Part shown: positions 35,957-44,317 of the stretch, piece after piece
How the letters are laid out: every line of letters starts with the position of its first letter
Numbering within the stretch: position 1 is the stretch's first letter
DNA from: Lachnospiraceae bacterium YSD2013
Lineage (GTDB): Bacteria > Bacillota > Clostridia > Lachnospirales > Lachnospiraceae
Assembly (NCBI GenBank): GCA_900100895.1
Contig: FMTX01000007.1
Location: forward strand, 62,001-126,000
Direction: 5' to 3'
Length of the DNA stretch: 64,000 bases
Notes under the pieces: model-generated
What the model saw: only the letters and a program-made list of their open reading frames with translations
Database searches by the model: none
Told to the model about the DNA's origin: nothing
Translations under genes and position numbers: made by a program

Positions 35957-36373
35957 TCAGAAATGCTCTTCTTCCATTCCTGCTTCAACTTCATCAATAA
36001 TCGTAATGTCGGCAGGCAACCAGTCAACTTCTCTTAACTGCTTCTTAGTAAGCCACCTCGCGGCCTCGTGCTCCTTGAGTACCAAATGACCTTCTTTAAT
36101 CTTGCACCAAAAACAATCCATTGAAAGATGGAACTTCGGATAATCGTACTCAATCGTATCGATGAGGTCTCCCACCTCAATCTCCGTCTCCAGTTCCTCC
36201 TCAATCTCTCGCACCAACGCCTCTTCCGGCGTCTCGCCCTCTTCAATCTTTCCGCCCGGGAACTCCCAGCCGCCCTTCAAATCGCCGTATCCCCTCTGCG
36301 TAGCAAAGATCATCGGCTCTCCGTTTTCATTAACCGCTGTGATGATGGCGGCTACTACTCGAATGGTTTTCAT
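35957..36373 (-). CDS. NUDIX hydrolase (MutT-like)
   Basis: A 138-residue NUDIX enzyme. The catalytic box begins GGKIEEGETPEEALVREIEE with the conserved Gly, Glu and REIEEE residues; MetF-like FATQRGYGDLKGGWEFPGG precedes it. It is most like 8-oxo-dGTP diphosphatases that clean the nucleotide pool. It begins 8 bp after the helicase gene, so it is the second gene of that unit, linking it to DNA damage or defence. Confidence 0.9.
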   Translation of the reverse strand: MKTIRVVAAIITAVNENGEPMIFATQRGYGDLKGGWEFPGGKIEEGETPEEALVREIEEELETEIEVGDLIDTIEYDYPKFHLSMDCFWCKIKEGHLVLKEHEAARWLTKKQLREVDWLPADITIIDEVEAGMEEEHF

Positions 36374-36381
36374 ACTTTCTC

Positions 36382-39357
36382 CTAAGCTGTAAAATAATCA
36401 AATATATCTTTTCGTGCTTCGTTTCGAAGTTCAAGTTTAAAATTCACAATAGGAATTTCGTTTTTGTTCTCATCAGAGATTGTCGTTTGCGCCCACTTAA
36501 TCGGGTCCACTTCTCCCATGTAGTAGAAGTCGGTTCCTTCGCCGTCGCTCTTCTTGAGAAAAAGAAGTACTTTCAATCCACTTTCTTTTGCATGGATTAA
36601 TTGCTGTGCCTCTGGACTTGATAATGTCACCCTACTTCTTGTCATCCAACTAAATATTTTACTGCTGAACTCTTCAGGATTTGAAGATATTCTTTCAAAT
36701 TCATCAGGGTATTTAGTTGTATCCGAAATATCGTCCTCTTTCTCATAAGTAACGAAAATCGGACAGGTGCCATGCTTAATTCTGTAACCGTATACTGTCG
36801 AACTGCAATCTTTATCCCAGTTAAGGATTCGACAAACATCCTTCCTAGAGTACTTTTGATAGAGAACCAGATTATTATCATCATGATTCTTATACATATC
36901 TTTATAGCGGCAAAGCCCATACTCTATCAAGGTTTGAAGTTCTTTCTGAAATAGTGCATTCTTAAGCTTATCGTAGAATGACAAAGTTCGTGTTAATAGT
37001 TTTTCAGACACATCTCCCTTATTAATAAATTCTACATCATAATATCTCTTTCTATCAGCATCACTATTCAAAAATTCTTTTGTTATAATGCGATATGATG
37101 ATACATAGTCACTTTCTCTATACTTCTCTCCATTGTTCTCAAGCGCTTCTCTAAATTCGTTTTTTGAAAACTCGCCATTGTCTAAAAGCAACCTAAGCAT
37201 CAGCAACTCATGAATACGCTTACCGTTCATGATTACGTTAGATACATATTCAAGAATCCTTTCTTCTTTGTCGGAAAACGTAATCTTGTATTCTTTATCA
37301 ACTAAACGCACAAACTTATCATATGAACCCGAATACTCTACAAAGAGCATGGGATCTATTTCACCATTTTCGTAAAAATCCAGGATTGTAGGGATACATC
37401 CCAAGCGGTCTTTTAAGATGTTATATTTCTCTGTTAACATCTTTTTAGTTGTAGCCATCCGGTCTATGGACTCATAAATACGGCCACGTGAAATCTCGTC
37501 AAAATGAACAGTTGACGCTCCGGGTATTACCCTTCCCCCTTCCATCAAATAGCGACGGATAGTGTCCTTATTGTAAGAACGGTCACCCGACAAAGCTATA
37601 GGAATCATAAAGTTCTTTTCATAATTTCCTATAAAATCAAGTACTACTACGTATTCCTTTCCTACTGCTTTTCTCAAACCTCTACCCAACTGTTGAATGA
37701 ACACTATAGGTGATTCAGTAGGACGTAACATTATAACCTGATTAACTTCTACAATATCGACGCCTTCATTTAATATTTCCTTCGAAAAAATGTAATCCAA
37801 AGGTTGTTTGTCAAAAGAGGCCTCGTCCTCGTTCATTGCTAATCTTTCAAATGCCTCTTGCCTTTCTTGCTCCGAGGCGCTTCCGTTTAGTGCAATTGTT
37901 CTAAATAATTTACCTGTTTCAGGGTTAATCGTCTTATTAAACTTAGCTGATAATTCTTCCGTCTCTTTAATACTTCTACAGAAAATCAGTCCTTTAACTT
38001 TTTCACCACTATACCCATAGTAGTTCGCTTGAGAAACAATATGCCTTACTCGCTCATCGCTAGTAAGTACCGAAAAATTCAGGTCTTCCACTTTATCATC
38101 AATGAGCGATAAATCTGTTATTCCAAAGTAATGGAACGGGCAAAGCAGGCTTTCTTCCATTGCTTGTTGCAATCTAATTTCGTAAGCAATCTGATGATTA
38201 AAGATTTCGTAAACGTTTCTACCCTCAATATTGTCATCTCGCTTATCAGGAGTAGCTGTCATTCCCAACCATAGCTTAGGGGTAAAATGATTCATGATTT
38301 TTTGATATGTAGCTGCAGGTACATGATGAGCTTCATCCAAAACAATACAATCAAAATGGTCTTTATCAAATTCCAATAAATGCTCATCTCTATTTAAAGT
38401 CTGAACAGTAGCAAAAATAAAATCAGCATCATATTGGTTGTGTCCGGCACCAACCAATCCCATTGAAAAATTATTGGAAAAAACCATCTTATACGCTTTT
38501 TCAGTCTGAATTGCCAACTGGCCTCTATGAACCAAAAAGAGAACTCGTTTAAAGCCTAATTCCCTCATAGCAAAAGCTGAAGCATATGTTTTACCGGTTC
38601 CGGTTGCAGAAATCAAAAGTGCTCTGCTTGCGCCTTCTGCAAGTATCTTTTTCAGATTCGTGATGAATCCGCTTTGCATAATGTTAGGCTTTAAATCATA
38701 CTTTTCAAATGATGTGATATCATCTAGTTTAGCAACTTGGCGCTGATGCTTAATGATGTTATATCTGGTTACATACTGCTCATAAAACTTGTCAAAATGA
38801 AGGGCGTACGGAGATGTCCAAAGTTCTTTAAATTCCGCAACTATTTCTTTAGCCATTTCTCCCTTATCAGTAGAAATTATTTTGGTGTTCCACTCGCGAT
38901 TACTGGTCAACGCGGTGCTTGTAATGTTTGAACTTCCGACAATAATTCTATATGTTTCGTCCTTTTTGAAAATGTATCCCTTAGTGTGAAAACCCTCATC
39001 GGCGGCATCAACATCATACATTTTCAGCGTAATATTGGATAATTCATTGAGTTTCTTGAGAGCTCTGGGCTCGCTGAAAGACAGATAGTTCGTAGTAAGG
39101 ATTTCACCCGGAATATGTTTTGCCTCAAGTTCCTGAAGCGTCTGAAGTAATGGAGTTATTCCACCCAAAGTAATGAATGCAACACTAATCTGAAACTGGT
39201 CACACTTTAACAGTTCATCCTCAATTGCTGACAAAACTTTCTTGCCTTCTTTGTAATTGTTAGAGACAAACTGTGGTCTGTAAGCTACAGAAGACGCAAC
39301 AGTACCATCAATATATGCAGTTTCAAAGCCGGCACGCAATTCATCGTAGTTCGTCAT
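36382..39357 (-). CDS. PLD-nuclease/SF2 helicase fusion with DUF3427-type C-terminus
   Basis: A 991-residue multidomain protein. Residues about 20-200 form a phospholipase-D-like nuclease domain with GFHTKGYIF and GSSNITSTAL. Residues about 235-600 are a superfamily 2 helicase: ISATGTGKTYASAFA (Walker A), VLDEAHHVPA (DEAH box) and QQLGRGLRKAVG (motif VI). The C-terminal 350 residues match the DUF3427 pattern. ATG 39357 is preferred over the TTG four codons earlier because GGAG lies six bases before it. The gene is AT-rich compared with its neighbours. Such proteins occur in variable genomic regions and are suspected of roles in repair or phage defence. Its 5' side carries a palindromic repeat array. 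Confidence 0.85.
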   Translation of the reverse strand: MTNYDELRAGFETAYIDGTVASSVAYRPQFVSNNYKEGKKVLSAIEDELLKCDQFQISVAFITLGGITPLLQTLQELEAKHIPGEILTTNYLSFSEPRALKKLNELSNITLKMYDVDAADEGFHTKGYIFKKDETYRIIVGSSNITSTALTSNREWNTKIISTDKGEMAKEIVAEFKELWTSPYALHFDKFYEQYVTRYNIIKHQRQVAKLDDITSFEKYDLKPNIMQSGFITNLKKILAEGASRALLISATGTGKTYASAFAMRELGFKRVLFLVHRGQLAIQTEKAYKMVFSNNFSMGLVGAGHNQYDADFIFATVQTLNRDEHLLEFDKDHFDCIVLDEAHHVPAATYQKIMNHFTPKLWLGMTATPDKRDDNIEGRNVYEIFNHQIAYEIRLQQAMEESLLCPFHYFGITDLSLIDDKVEDLNFSVLTSDERVRHIVSQANYYGYSGEKVKGLIFCRSIKETEELSAKFNKTINPETGKLFRTIALNGSASEQERQEAFERLAMNEDEASFDKQPLDYIFSKEILNEGVDIVEVNQVIMLRPTESPIVFIQQLGRGLRKAVGKEYVVVLDFIGNYEKNFMIPIALSGDRSYNKDTIRRYLMEGGRVIPGASTVHFDEISRGRIYESIDRMATTKKMLTEKYNILKDRLGCIPTILDFYENGEIDPMLFVEYSGSYDKFVRLVDKEYKITFSDKEERILEYVSNVIMNGKRIHELLMLRLLLDNGEFSKNEFREALENNGEKYRESDYVSSYRIITKEFLNSDADRKRYYDVEFINKGDVSEKLLTRTLSFYDKLKNALFQKELQTLIEYGLCRYKDMYKNHDDNNLVLYQKYSRKDVCRILNWDKDCSSTVYGYRIKHGTCPIFVTYEKEDDISDTTKYPDEFERISSNPEEFSSKIFSWMTRSRVTLSSPEAQQLIHAKESGLKVLLFLKKSDGEGTDFYYMGEVDPIKWAQTTISDENKNEIPIVNFKLELRNEARKDIFDYFTA

Positions 39358-39520
39358 TTCTCGCTCCAATTATTCAGCAATTTGGGGATCTATAATGTCC
39401 CCTTAACTCTATGAATAAATTATATCATAACAGCCGGGGTGAAATAACCAACCAATCTATCATTTTTTAATATTCGTCACACTTTCTCCCTGGAGTTCTA
39501 AAATGCCTTTTCCGGTATCA

Positions 39521-39749
39521 TTATCGCAATACGAGAATTATAGCGAGGCTGCGATAAATTTTGCCTATTTTCGCGCCATTTTATCGATGCTTTATCGCAA
39601 TATGAAATCCATTGATAATTGCGATAAGATTTTGCCATTTTCTTATCGCAATTCGCCGTGGATTGTGTATTGCGATAATCGGCTCGCCAAACACCATGAT
39701 TTTGACCATTTTTTATCGCAGAAATCACCTATTTTTCGTATTGCGATAA
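39521..39749. repeat. Array of four inverted-repeat cassettes, TTATCGC...GCGATAA
   Basis: Four cassettes each begin with TTATCGC and end with GCGATAA: 39521-39557, 39592-39627, 39643-39678 and 39713-39749, of 37, 36, 36 and 37 bp. In the second and third the arms extend to a perfect TTATCGCAAT/ATTGCGATAA. Interiors differ. Spacers are 34, 15 and 34 bp and share a TTTTGCCATTTT-like word. The arms alternate strictly in orientation. Confidence 0.85.
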
Positions 39750-39752
39750 AAC

Positions 39753-39777
39753 GCACCCCTGCGATACGATGGGGTGC
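39753..39777 (-). terminator. Second hairpin after the lipoprotein gene
   Basis: GCACCCC and GGGGTGC pair around an 11-base loop that contains a further GCGATA word. On the minus strand GTTTTATC follows. It backs up the main terminator at 39788. Confidence 0.5.
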
Positions 39778-39787
39778 TGCAAGGGCA

Positions 39788-39816
39788 GCAAAAAGCGCAG
39801 GTTTAAACCTGCGCTT
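39788..39816 (-). terminator. Terminator of the 128-residue lipoprotein gene
   Basis: AGCGCAGGTTTAAACCTGCGCT (39794-39815) is a perfect palindrome; on the minus strand TTTTTGC follows. Confidence 0.85.
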
Positions 39817-39824
39817 GCATCTTT

Positions 39825-40211
39825 TTATCTTATCTCTGTCACATCCACCAGCTTATCTCCGGACTTAATCGTCTGGCTTAAATATTTGTCAATCCAGACG
39901 GCTATGGATTCGTTTTCTTTTGCGGAAGTGGGGTGCTCGTTTTGGAGGGTTTCAAAAGAAACCACTTTGGTTTCTATTCTTTCGCCGTCAGACTCAAGGA
40001 CCAGTGTGTCATCCACATAGATTGTTCCGCCTACGGAATAGCCGGCCACAACCGTGTACTTAGTTTCGTCCAATGTGATTGTAAAAACGTCCTCAACCTG
40101 AAAGTATCTTTCTTTGGCTACTGGCTCGAGCTTTTTGCCGCATGCCGACACAACAGAAATTGTGCAAATGACAAAAAGCAATAATGCATATCTTAAAACA
40201 TTTCTTTTCAT
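39825..40211 (-). CDS. Uncharacterised small lipoprotein between the two arrays
   Basis: A 128-residue exported lipoprotein. The signal peptide ends in the lipobox VVSAC, with Cys24 as anchor. The mature part is beta-rich (VFTITLDETKYTVVAGYSVGGTIYVDDTL), ending in a helical and acidic tail. The ATG at 40211 is preferred because AAAGG lies eight bases before it; the earlier ATG has no ribosome site. It lies between two different palindromic arrays. No family is recognised. Confidence 0.7.
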   Translation of the reverse strand: MKRNVLRYALLLFVICTISVVSACGKKLEPVAKERYFQVEDVFTITLDETKYTVVAGYSVGGTIYVDDTLVLESDGERIETKVVSFETLQNEHPTSAKENESIAVWIDKYLSQTIKSGDKLVDVTEIR

Positions 40212-40360
40212 ACTCTTAACCTTTCTTCTCATATCAGTTGAACCGGAACATATCTCTGAGCATGGCCCGATTCCTGTACGATTATACCATCTGCCCTGGC
40301 AAAAGAAAGCCCTGAGAGAAAAATGGAGTTAGACTTCATCCATTAAAAAAAGAGTCTTTT

Positions 40361-40542
40361 TGACTAATTCGATTGCTTAATATGGCTTTAGTCAATTCAT
40401 TTTACACTTTCGAACAATTTGCAAAGTAACCGAATGACTAAATGGTTATCTATCGCATTGCTTAGTCAAAAATATGCTTCGTAAGATAGCAAAATGAGAG
40501 CAAATCATTGACTAAAACGCAGGTCATTAGGCTCCTTAGTCA
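40361..40542. repeat. Array of three exact 34-bp inverted-repeat cassettes, TGACTAA-N20-TTAGTCA, period 74 bp
   Basis: Cassettes are at 40361-40394, 40435-40468 and 40509-40542. Each starts with TGACTAA, ends with TTAGTCA and has a 20-bp interior that differs between copies. Start-to-start distances are 74 and 74 bp, leaving 40-bp spacers. A degenerate AGACT/AGTCT pair (40331-40357) may be the remnant of a further unit. Confidence 0.9.
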
Positions 40543-40619
40543 CAGAAACTGCTTCGCGCCCAAAAGTTTCCAAAATACACATATGTACAAAGGGCAGTTG
40601 ACAACAATTCCGCGCAGAG

Positions 40620-40655
40620 CGAAAAAATCCCCACGGCACCACGCCGCGGGGATGA
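40620..40655 (-). terminator. Terminator of the aldo/keto reductase unit
   Basis: ATCCCCACGGC pairs with GCCGCGGGGAT (one wobble) around a five-base loop; on the minus strand TTTTTTCGC follows. Confidence 0.88.
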
Positions 40656-40676
40656 GTTATCCACAATAATATGAAT

Positions 40677-41873
40677 TTACGAGGACTTTTTCCCCTCTCT
40701 GAACATAAACTTCCTCACCACATTGATGCCAACCTTGTAAGGAAGCGGGCGAAGGGCCTTGTCGGCTTCTTTAAGCTTCTCGCGGATGGGAATTTCCTGA
40801 GGGCAGTGCTGCTCGCATTTGCCGCAGCCGATGCATTGGGTGGCAAAAGAAGGCTCCTTGGTAAGGCCGACTGCCTGGGCGAACTGGAAACGACCGGCGC
40901 TTTTTGACTCAGAAAACATAGTATTGTAAGCGCGGAAGATTCCGGGGATATCGACACCCTTAGGGCAGGGCATACAGTAGCGACAGCCGGTGCAGCCAAC
41001 TTTTTCGGTGGCTTTTATAGCCGAGATGACCTTGTCATACACCGCAAAGTCGCTGTCGGTAAGAGAACCTGCTTCGGTCTCCGAAGCAATTCGGACATTC
41101 TCCTCTACCATCTCGACGGAGTTCATGCCGGAGAGCACGACGGTGACTTCGGGCTGGTTGTAGAGCCAGCGGAAAGCCCACTCGGCGGGCGACCAGGCAT
41201 GGCCGCTGTCACGCATGGCGGCGCGGGCGCCGTCGGGAAGCATGTTTACAAGCTTACCGCCGCGCAGCGGTTCCATGATGATGACGGGGATGCCCTTGGC
41301 AGCGGCGGCCTTGAGGCCGTCGACGCCCGCCTGCGTTACCTCATCGAGGTAATTGTACTGTATCTGGCAAAAGTCCCAGTCATAGTCGTTAAGTATCTTA
41401 AGGAAATTGTCAGTGTTACCGTGATAGGAGAAACCAATGTTTCGGATGGTTCCTTCCGCTTTCTTTTGCCGTATCCAGTCAAGGATACCTACATTCTTAA
41501 GCTTCTCCCACATAGCCACATCGGTAAGATGGTGCATGAGGTAGTAGTCGATGTAGTCGGTGCGAAGGCGGGACAATTCTTCGTTGAAGTATCGGTCGAG
41601 GCCTGCGCCGTTGCCGATAAGGTACTGCGGAAGCTTCGTCGCAATCTTAATCTTCTCGCGGATATGATTGCGCTCGAATATCTCGCCGATGGCGGCTTCG
41701 CTGCCCGCATAGATATAAGCGGTGTCATAATAATTGACACCGGCATTGTAGGCCGCCATAATCTCCTTCTCTGCTTTGTCGATGTCGATAGCGTTACCTT
41801 TCTTGGTAAAGCGCATGCATCCGTAACCAAGCATTGAAAGCGGTGTTCCGTATTTGTCATTTCTGTATTGCAT
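40677..41873 (-). CDS. Aldo/keto reductase with C-terminal [4Fe-4S] ferredoxin domain
   Basis: A 398-residue oxidoreductase. The N-terminal barrel (about 1-285) has NYYDTAYIYAGSE with the catalytic Asp and Tyr, KIATKLP with the Lys and YYLMHHL with the His. The C-terminus binds two clusters: CTGCRYCMPCPKG near 305 and CIGCGKCEQHCPQ near 352. Such proteins are common in anaerobes and of unclear substrate. It starts after AGGAGA and lies behind the MBL-fold gene in an apparent three-gene unit. Confidence 0.93.
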   Translation of the reverse strand: MQYRNDKYGTPLSMLGYGCMRFTKKGNAIDIDKAEKEIMAAYNAGVNYYDTAYIYAGSEAAIGEIFERNHIREKIKIATKLPQYLIGNGAGLDRYFNEELSRLRTDYIDYYLMHHLTDVAMWEKLKNVGILDWIRQKKAEGTIRNIGFSYHGNTDNFLKILNDYDWDFCQIQYNYLDEVTQAGVDGLKAAAAKGIPVIIMEPLRGGKLVNMLPDGARAAMRDSGHAWSPAEWAFRWLYNQPEVTVVLSGMNSVEMVEENVRIASETEAGSLTDSDFAVYDKVISAIKATEKVGCTGCRYCMPCPKGVDIPGIFRAYNTMFSESKSAGRFQFAQAVGLTKEPSFATQCIGCGKCEQHCPQEIPIREKLKEADKALRPLPYKVGINVVRKFMFREGKKSS

Positions 41874-41910
41874 GATGTATCTCCTATGAGCCCTGTATCA
41901 AGGCCCGGTG

Positions 41911-42609
41911 CTACTTCTCGCGTTCTCCGTAGAAGCCGGCGTAGGGGAACTTATAGAAAGTGATGGGATTGCCGAAGAGATCCATGTCTTCGCCCTTCAC
42001 TTCGCCCCTGATGATGGACTCGGCTCCCTCGATGAGCTTCTCGATTAAATCGGGCTCCACGGGGAAGCTTCCGTGAGAAGGATAAACTGTATCGAAGCGC
42101 TTCTTGAAGGTAAGAAGGTGCTTCAAACTCTTAACGTAATCATTAATGTTTCTGTGTGCTCCGAACATGTAGATGTTACCGTCCTGAATAGCGTCGCCAC
42201 CTATGAGCACACGGTTATTGATATCAAGAATCGCAATACTGCCGGCCGTGTGTCCGGGATTGTCGATAATCTCAAGCGGTCTGCCGCCGAGGTCGATAAC
42301 ATCGCCCTCATGCACCGGTGTAATACGCGGTATCAGGTCTGCTGCCTTTCTCGCCAGATTGTCGGCATCCGCCGGACTCATGTAGAAAGTATCAAACGCA
42401 GCATTGCCCGCAATGTGGTCGCCATCCCCGTGAGTATTCATAAGCTCAATCGGAAGGTCGGTAAGCCCTTCTGCAATCTTTCTCGCATCCTTAGTCGTCA
42501 TGCCCGAATCAATCATCAGCGCCTTTTCCGACCCCAGGAGCAAAAAGAATCTCACCATCCCGTCTTCAATCCTGAAAGTATTGTCATTAATTTTGATAAT
42601 GTCAGCCAT
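41911..42609 (-). CDS. Metallo-beta-lactamase-fold hydrolase
   Basis: A 232-residue MBL-fold enzyme. The metal motif is NTHGDGDHIAGN, followed by the conserved histidine in DNPGHTAGSI and the aspartate in LIGGDAIQDG; a last histidine is in VYPSHGSFP. Relatives hydrolyse esters, thioesters or lactones. The substrate is unknown. It sits between two aldo/keto reductase genes reading the same way. Confidence 0.9.
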   Translation of the reverse strand: MADIIKINDNTFRIEDGMVRFFLLLGSEKALMIDSGMTTKDARKIAEGLTDLPIELMNTHGDGDHIAGNAAFDTFYMSPADADNLARKAADLIPRITPVHEGDVIDLGGRPLEIIDNPGHTAGSIAILDINNRVLIGGDAIQDGNIYMFGAHRNINDYVKSLKHLLTFKKRFDTVYPSHGSFPVEPDLIEKLIEGAESIIRGEVKGEDMDLFGNPITFYKFPYAGFYGEREK

Positions 42610-42650
42610 TACATATCCCCCCTGATATTATTTATATTGTCCGCCCACGT

Positions 42651-43577
42651 TTAAGGCAGGAACTTGCCTGCCGCAAGGTACAGCTCGTACCAGTCGTGGT
42701 GCGAAAGATTCACGTCTGCTGCCGCGCAGACATCCTTGATGTGCGCGGGATTCATGGAACCGATAATCGCCTGCATCTTAGCGGGATGGCGCAGTATCCA
42801 AGCGATAGCCACTGCGGACTTGGATACGCCCTCGCGCTCCGCTATCTTGCCAAGAGCCTCGTTAAGCTTCGGGAAGTCGGGGTTGTCGATAAACGTTCCT
42901 CCGAACATGCCGAACTGGAGCGGCGACCAAGCCTGAATCGTAATATCTTTAAGACGGCAATAATCCAGACAGTTGCCGTCACGGTTCACCGAGTAATCGG
43001 TAGTCTTATTGTTCATGTAAAGCGCCTGGTCGATAAGCTGCGACTGCTCAAGCGATAACTGCACCTGATTAATCACAAGCGGCTGCTCCACATATTTCTT
43101 AAGTAACTCTATCTGCATCGGCACAAGATTGCTCACGCCGAACCACTTAACCTTGCCGGCCTTCTCAAGATTATCAAAAGCTGCAGCCACCTCCTCAGGA
43201 TCAAACAGCACATCGGGACGATGAAGCAACAGCGTATCGATGTAATCGACCTTCAGACGCTTAAGTATTCCGTCCACGCTCTCCAGAATGTTTTCCCGTG
43301 TCCAGTCGAACTCATTTCTGTCAAAGCAGAGTCCGCATTTACTCTGCAGATAAATATCTTCGCGCTTCAAACCCGTCAAAGGAAACGCCTCAGCAAATCT
43401 CACCTCAGCCTCGCCCGCACCATAGCACGTAGCGTGGTCAAAGAAATTCACACCGCAATCGTAAGCAGTACGAATAACCTTCGCCGCGTCTTCTTTTGTC
43501 AAAGAAGGCATTCTCATGCATCCCTGAATAATGGTTGAAACCTTCTTAGGGCCGTTAACTATATCAATCGTCTTCAT
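42651..43577 (-). CDS. Aldo/keto reductase
   Basis: A 308-residue NADPH-dependent oxidoreductase barrel. NFFDHATCYGAGE carries the Asp and Tyr, YLQSKCGL the Lys and LLHRPDVLF the His of the catalytic tetrad. The end VAIAWILRHPAKMQAIIGS binds the cofactor. It resembles the YdhF-type reductases. The ATG at 43577 is right because GGAGG lies seven bases before it. It is the first gene of the reductase/MBL/reductase unit. Confidence 0.92.
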   Translation of the reverse strand: MKTIDIVNGPKKVSTIIQGCMRMPSLTKEDAAKVIRTAYDCGVNFFDHATCYGAGEAEVRFAEAFPLTGLKREDIYLQSKCGLCFDRNEFDWTRENILESVDGILKRLKVDYIDTLLLHRPDVLFDPEEVAAAFDNLEKAGKVKWFGVSNLVPMQIELLKKYVEQPLVINQVQLSLEQSQLIDQALYMNNKTTDYSVNRDGNCLDYCRLKDITIQAWSPLQFGMFGGTFIDNPDFPKLNEALGKIAEREGVSKSAVAIAWILRHPAKMQAIIGSMNPAHIKDVCAAADVNLSHHDWYELYLAAGKFLP

Positions 43578-43756
43578 ATTGCTAACCTCCAATCGGACAA
43601 TTTGTCGTGTTATCCTCATTATAAATCGCCGCCCCTAATTAGAAAATAGATTTTTCACAATCTAATTCTAAAATTACTCTAAAAAAATTTTGTGATACAA
43701 TGTTGTAAGATAATTTTTAAACTGTCGTGTATATAGGTGAAAGGAGGTGCACCCCT

Positions 43757-44317
43757 ATGACAGATGAATCAATAATTGATTTATACTGGGCCCGAGACGA
43801 GCAGGCCATAACCGAATCCTCGGGCAAATACGGAGCTTACTGCAATACCATTGCCTATAATATACTTACCAATTCATCGGACGCCGAGGAATGCGTCAAC
43901 GACACATGGCTCCACGCCTGGAACGCCATGCCGCCGCACAGACCCTCACTCCTCTCAGCCTTCCTGGGTAAGATTACACGTAACTTATCATTCGATCTTT
44001 ACAAAAGAAACCATCGCGACAAGCGAGGCGGCGCCAACATCGACTTAGTCCTCGACGAACTTGCCGAGATAGTCTCGGGTGGCGACGATCCCGCCGACGC
44101 CTACGATGCGACAGAGCTTAAGAAGGACATTAACGACTTTCTCAATTCGCTCTCCGAAGATAAGCGCTACATGTTTATCCTGCGCTACTGGTACGCCGAC
44201 AGCATTTCTGCAATCGCCAAGCGCTACTCCATGCAAGAGAACGCAGTATCCGTATCCTTAAACCGTACGCGCACCAAGCTTAAAAATTATCTGACAGAAA
44301 GAGGTTACACATTATGA
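43757..44317 (+). CDS. ECF-type RNA polymerase sigma factor
   Basis: A 186-residue sigma-70 family factor with regions 2 and 4 only. Region 2 includes AYNILTNSSDAEECVNDTWLHAWNAMPP near residue 38; region 4 includes YADSISAIAKRYSMQENAVSVSLNRTRTKLKNYL at the C-terminus. It starts at ATG 43757 after a strong AAGGAGG. Its stop codon overlaps the ATG of the serpin gene by 4 bp. In this arrangement the second gene normally encodes the anti-sigma factor, so the membrane-anchored serpin is the probable partner. Confidence 0.93.
   Translation: MTDESIIDLYWARDEQAITESSGKYGAYCNTIAYNILTNSSDAEECVNDTWLHAWNAMPPHRPSLLSAFLGKITRNLSFDLYKRNHRDKRGGANIDLVLDELAEIVSGGDDPADAYDATELKKDINDFLNSLSEDKRYMFILRYWYADSISAIAKRYSMQENAVSVSLNRTRTKLKNYLTERGYTL

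Larger units (their letters stand above)
39370..39824. other. Gene-free stretch with palindromic array and tandem hairpins
   Basis: About 455 bp between the helicase gene and the lipoprotein gene. It contains the promoter region of the helicase unit, then four TTATCGC/GCGATAA cassettes, then two hairpins ending the lipoprotein gene. Two open frames across the array exist only because the repeats lack stop codons. Confidence 0.7.
40212..40676. other. Gene-free stretch with TGACTAA array
   Basis: About 465 bp between the lipoprotein gene and an aldo/keto reductase gene. It contains the lipoprotein promoter region with one GGCAAAAGAAAG word (40298), the three-unit TGACTAA array, and the terminator of the reductase gene. 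No coding potential is seen. Confidence 0.7.

Noticed and set aside
39503-39868. Open frame across the TTATCGC array (121 residues), and one on the opposite strand
   Set aside because: No ribosome site, composition dictated by the repeats, and both strands open at once; the frames are a by-product of stop-free palindromes.
40361-40542. CRISPR array
   Set aside because: Regular spacing suggested it, but the conserved parts are 7-bp inverted arms with variable interiors, there is no direct repeat of 23 bp or more, and no cas genes are near.
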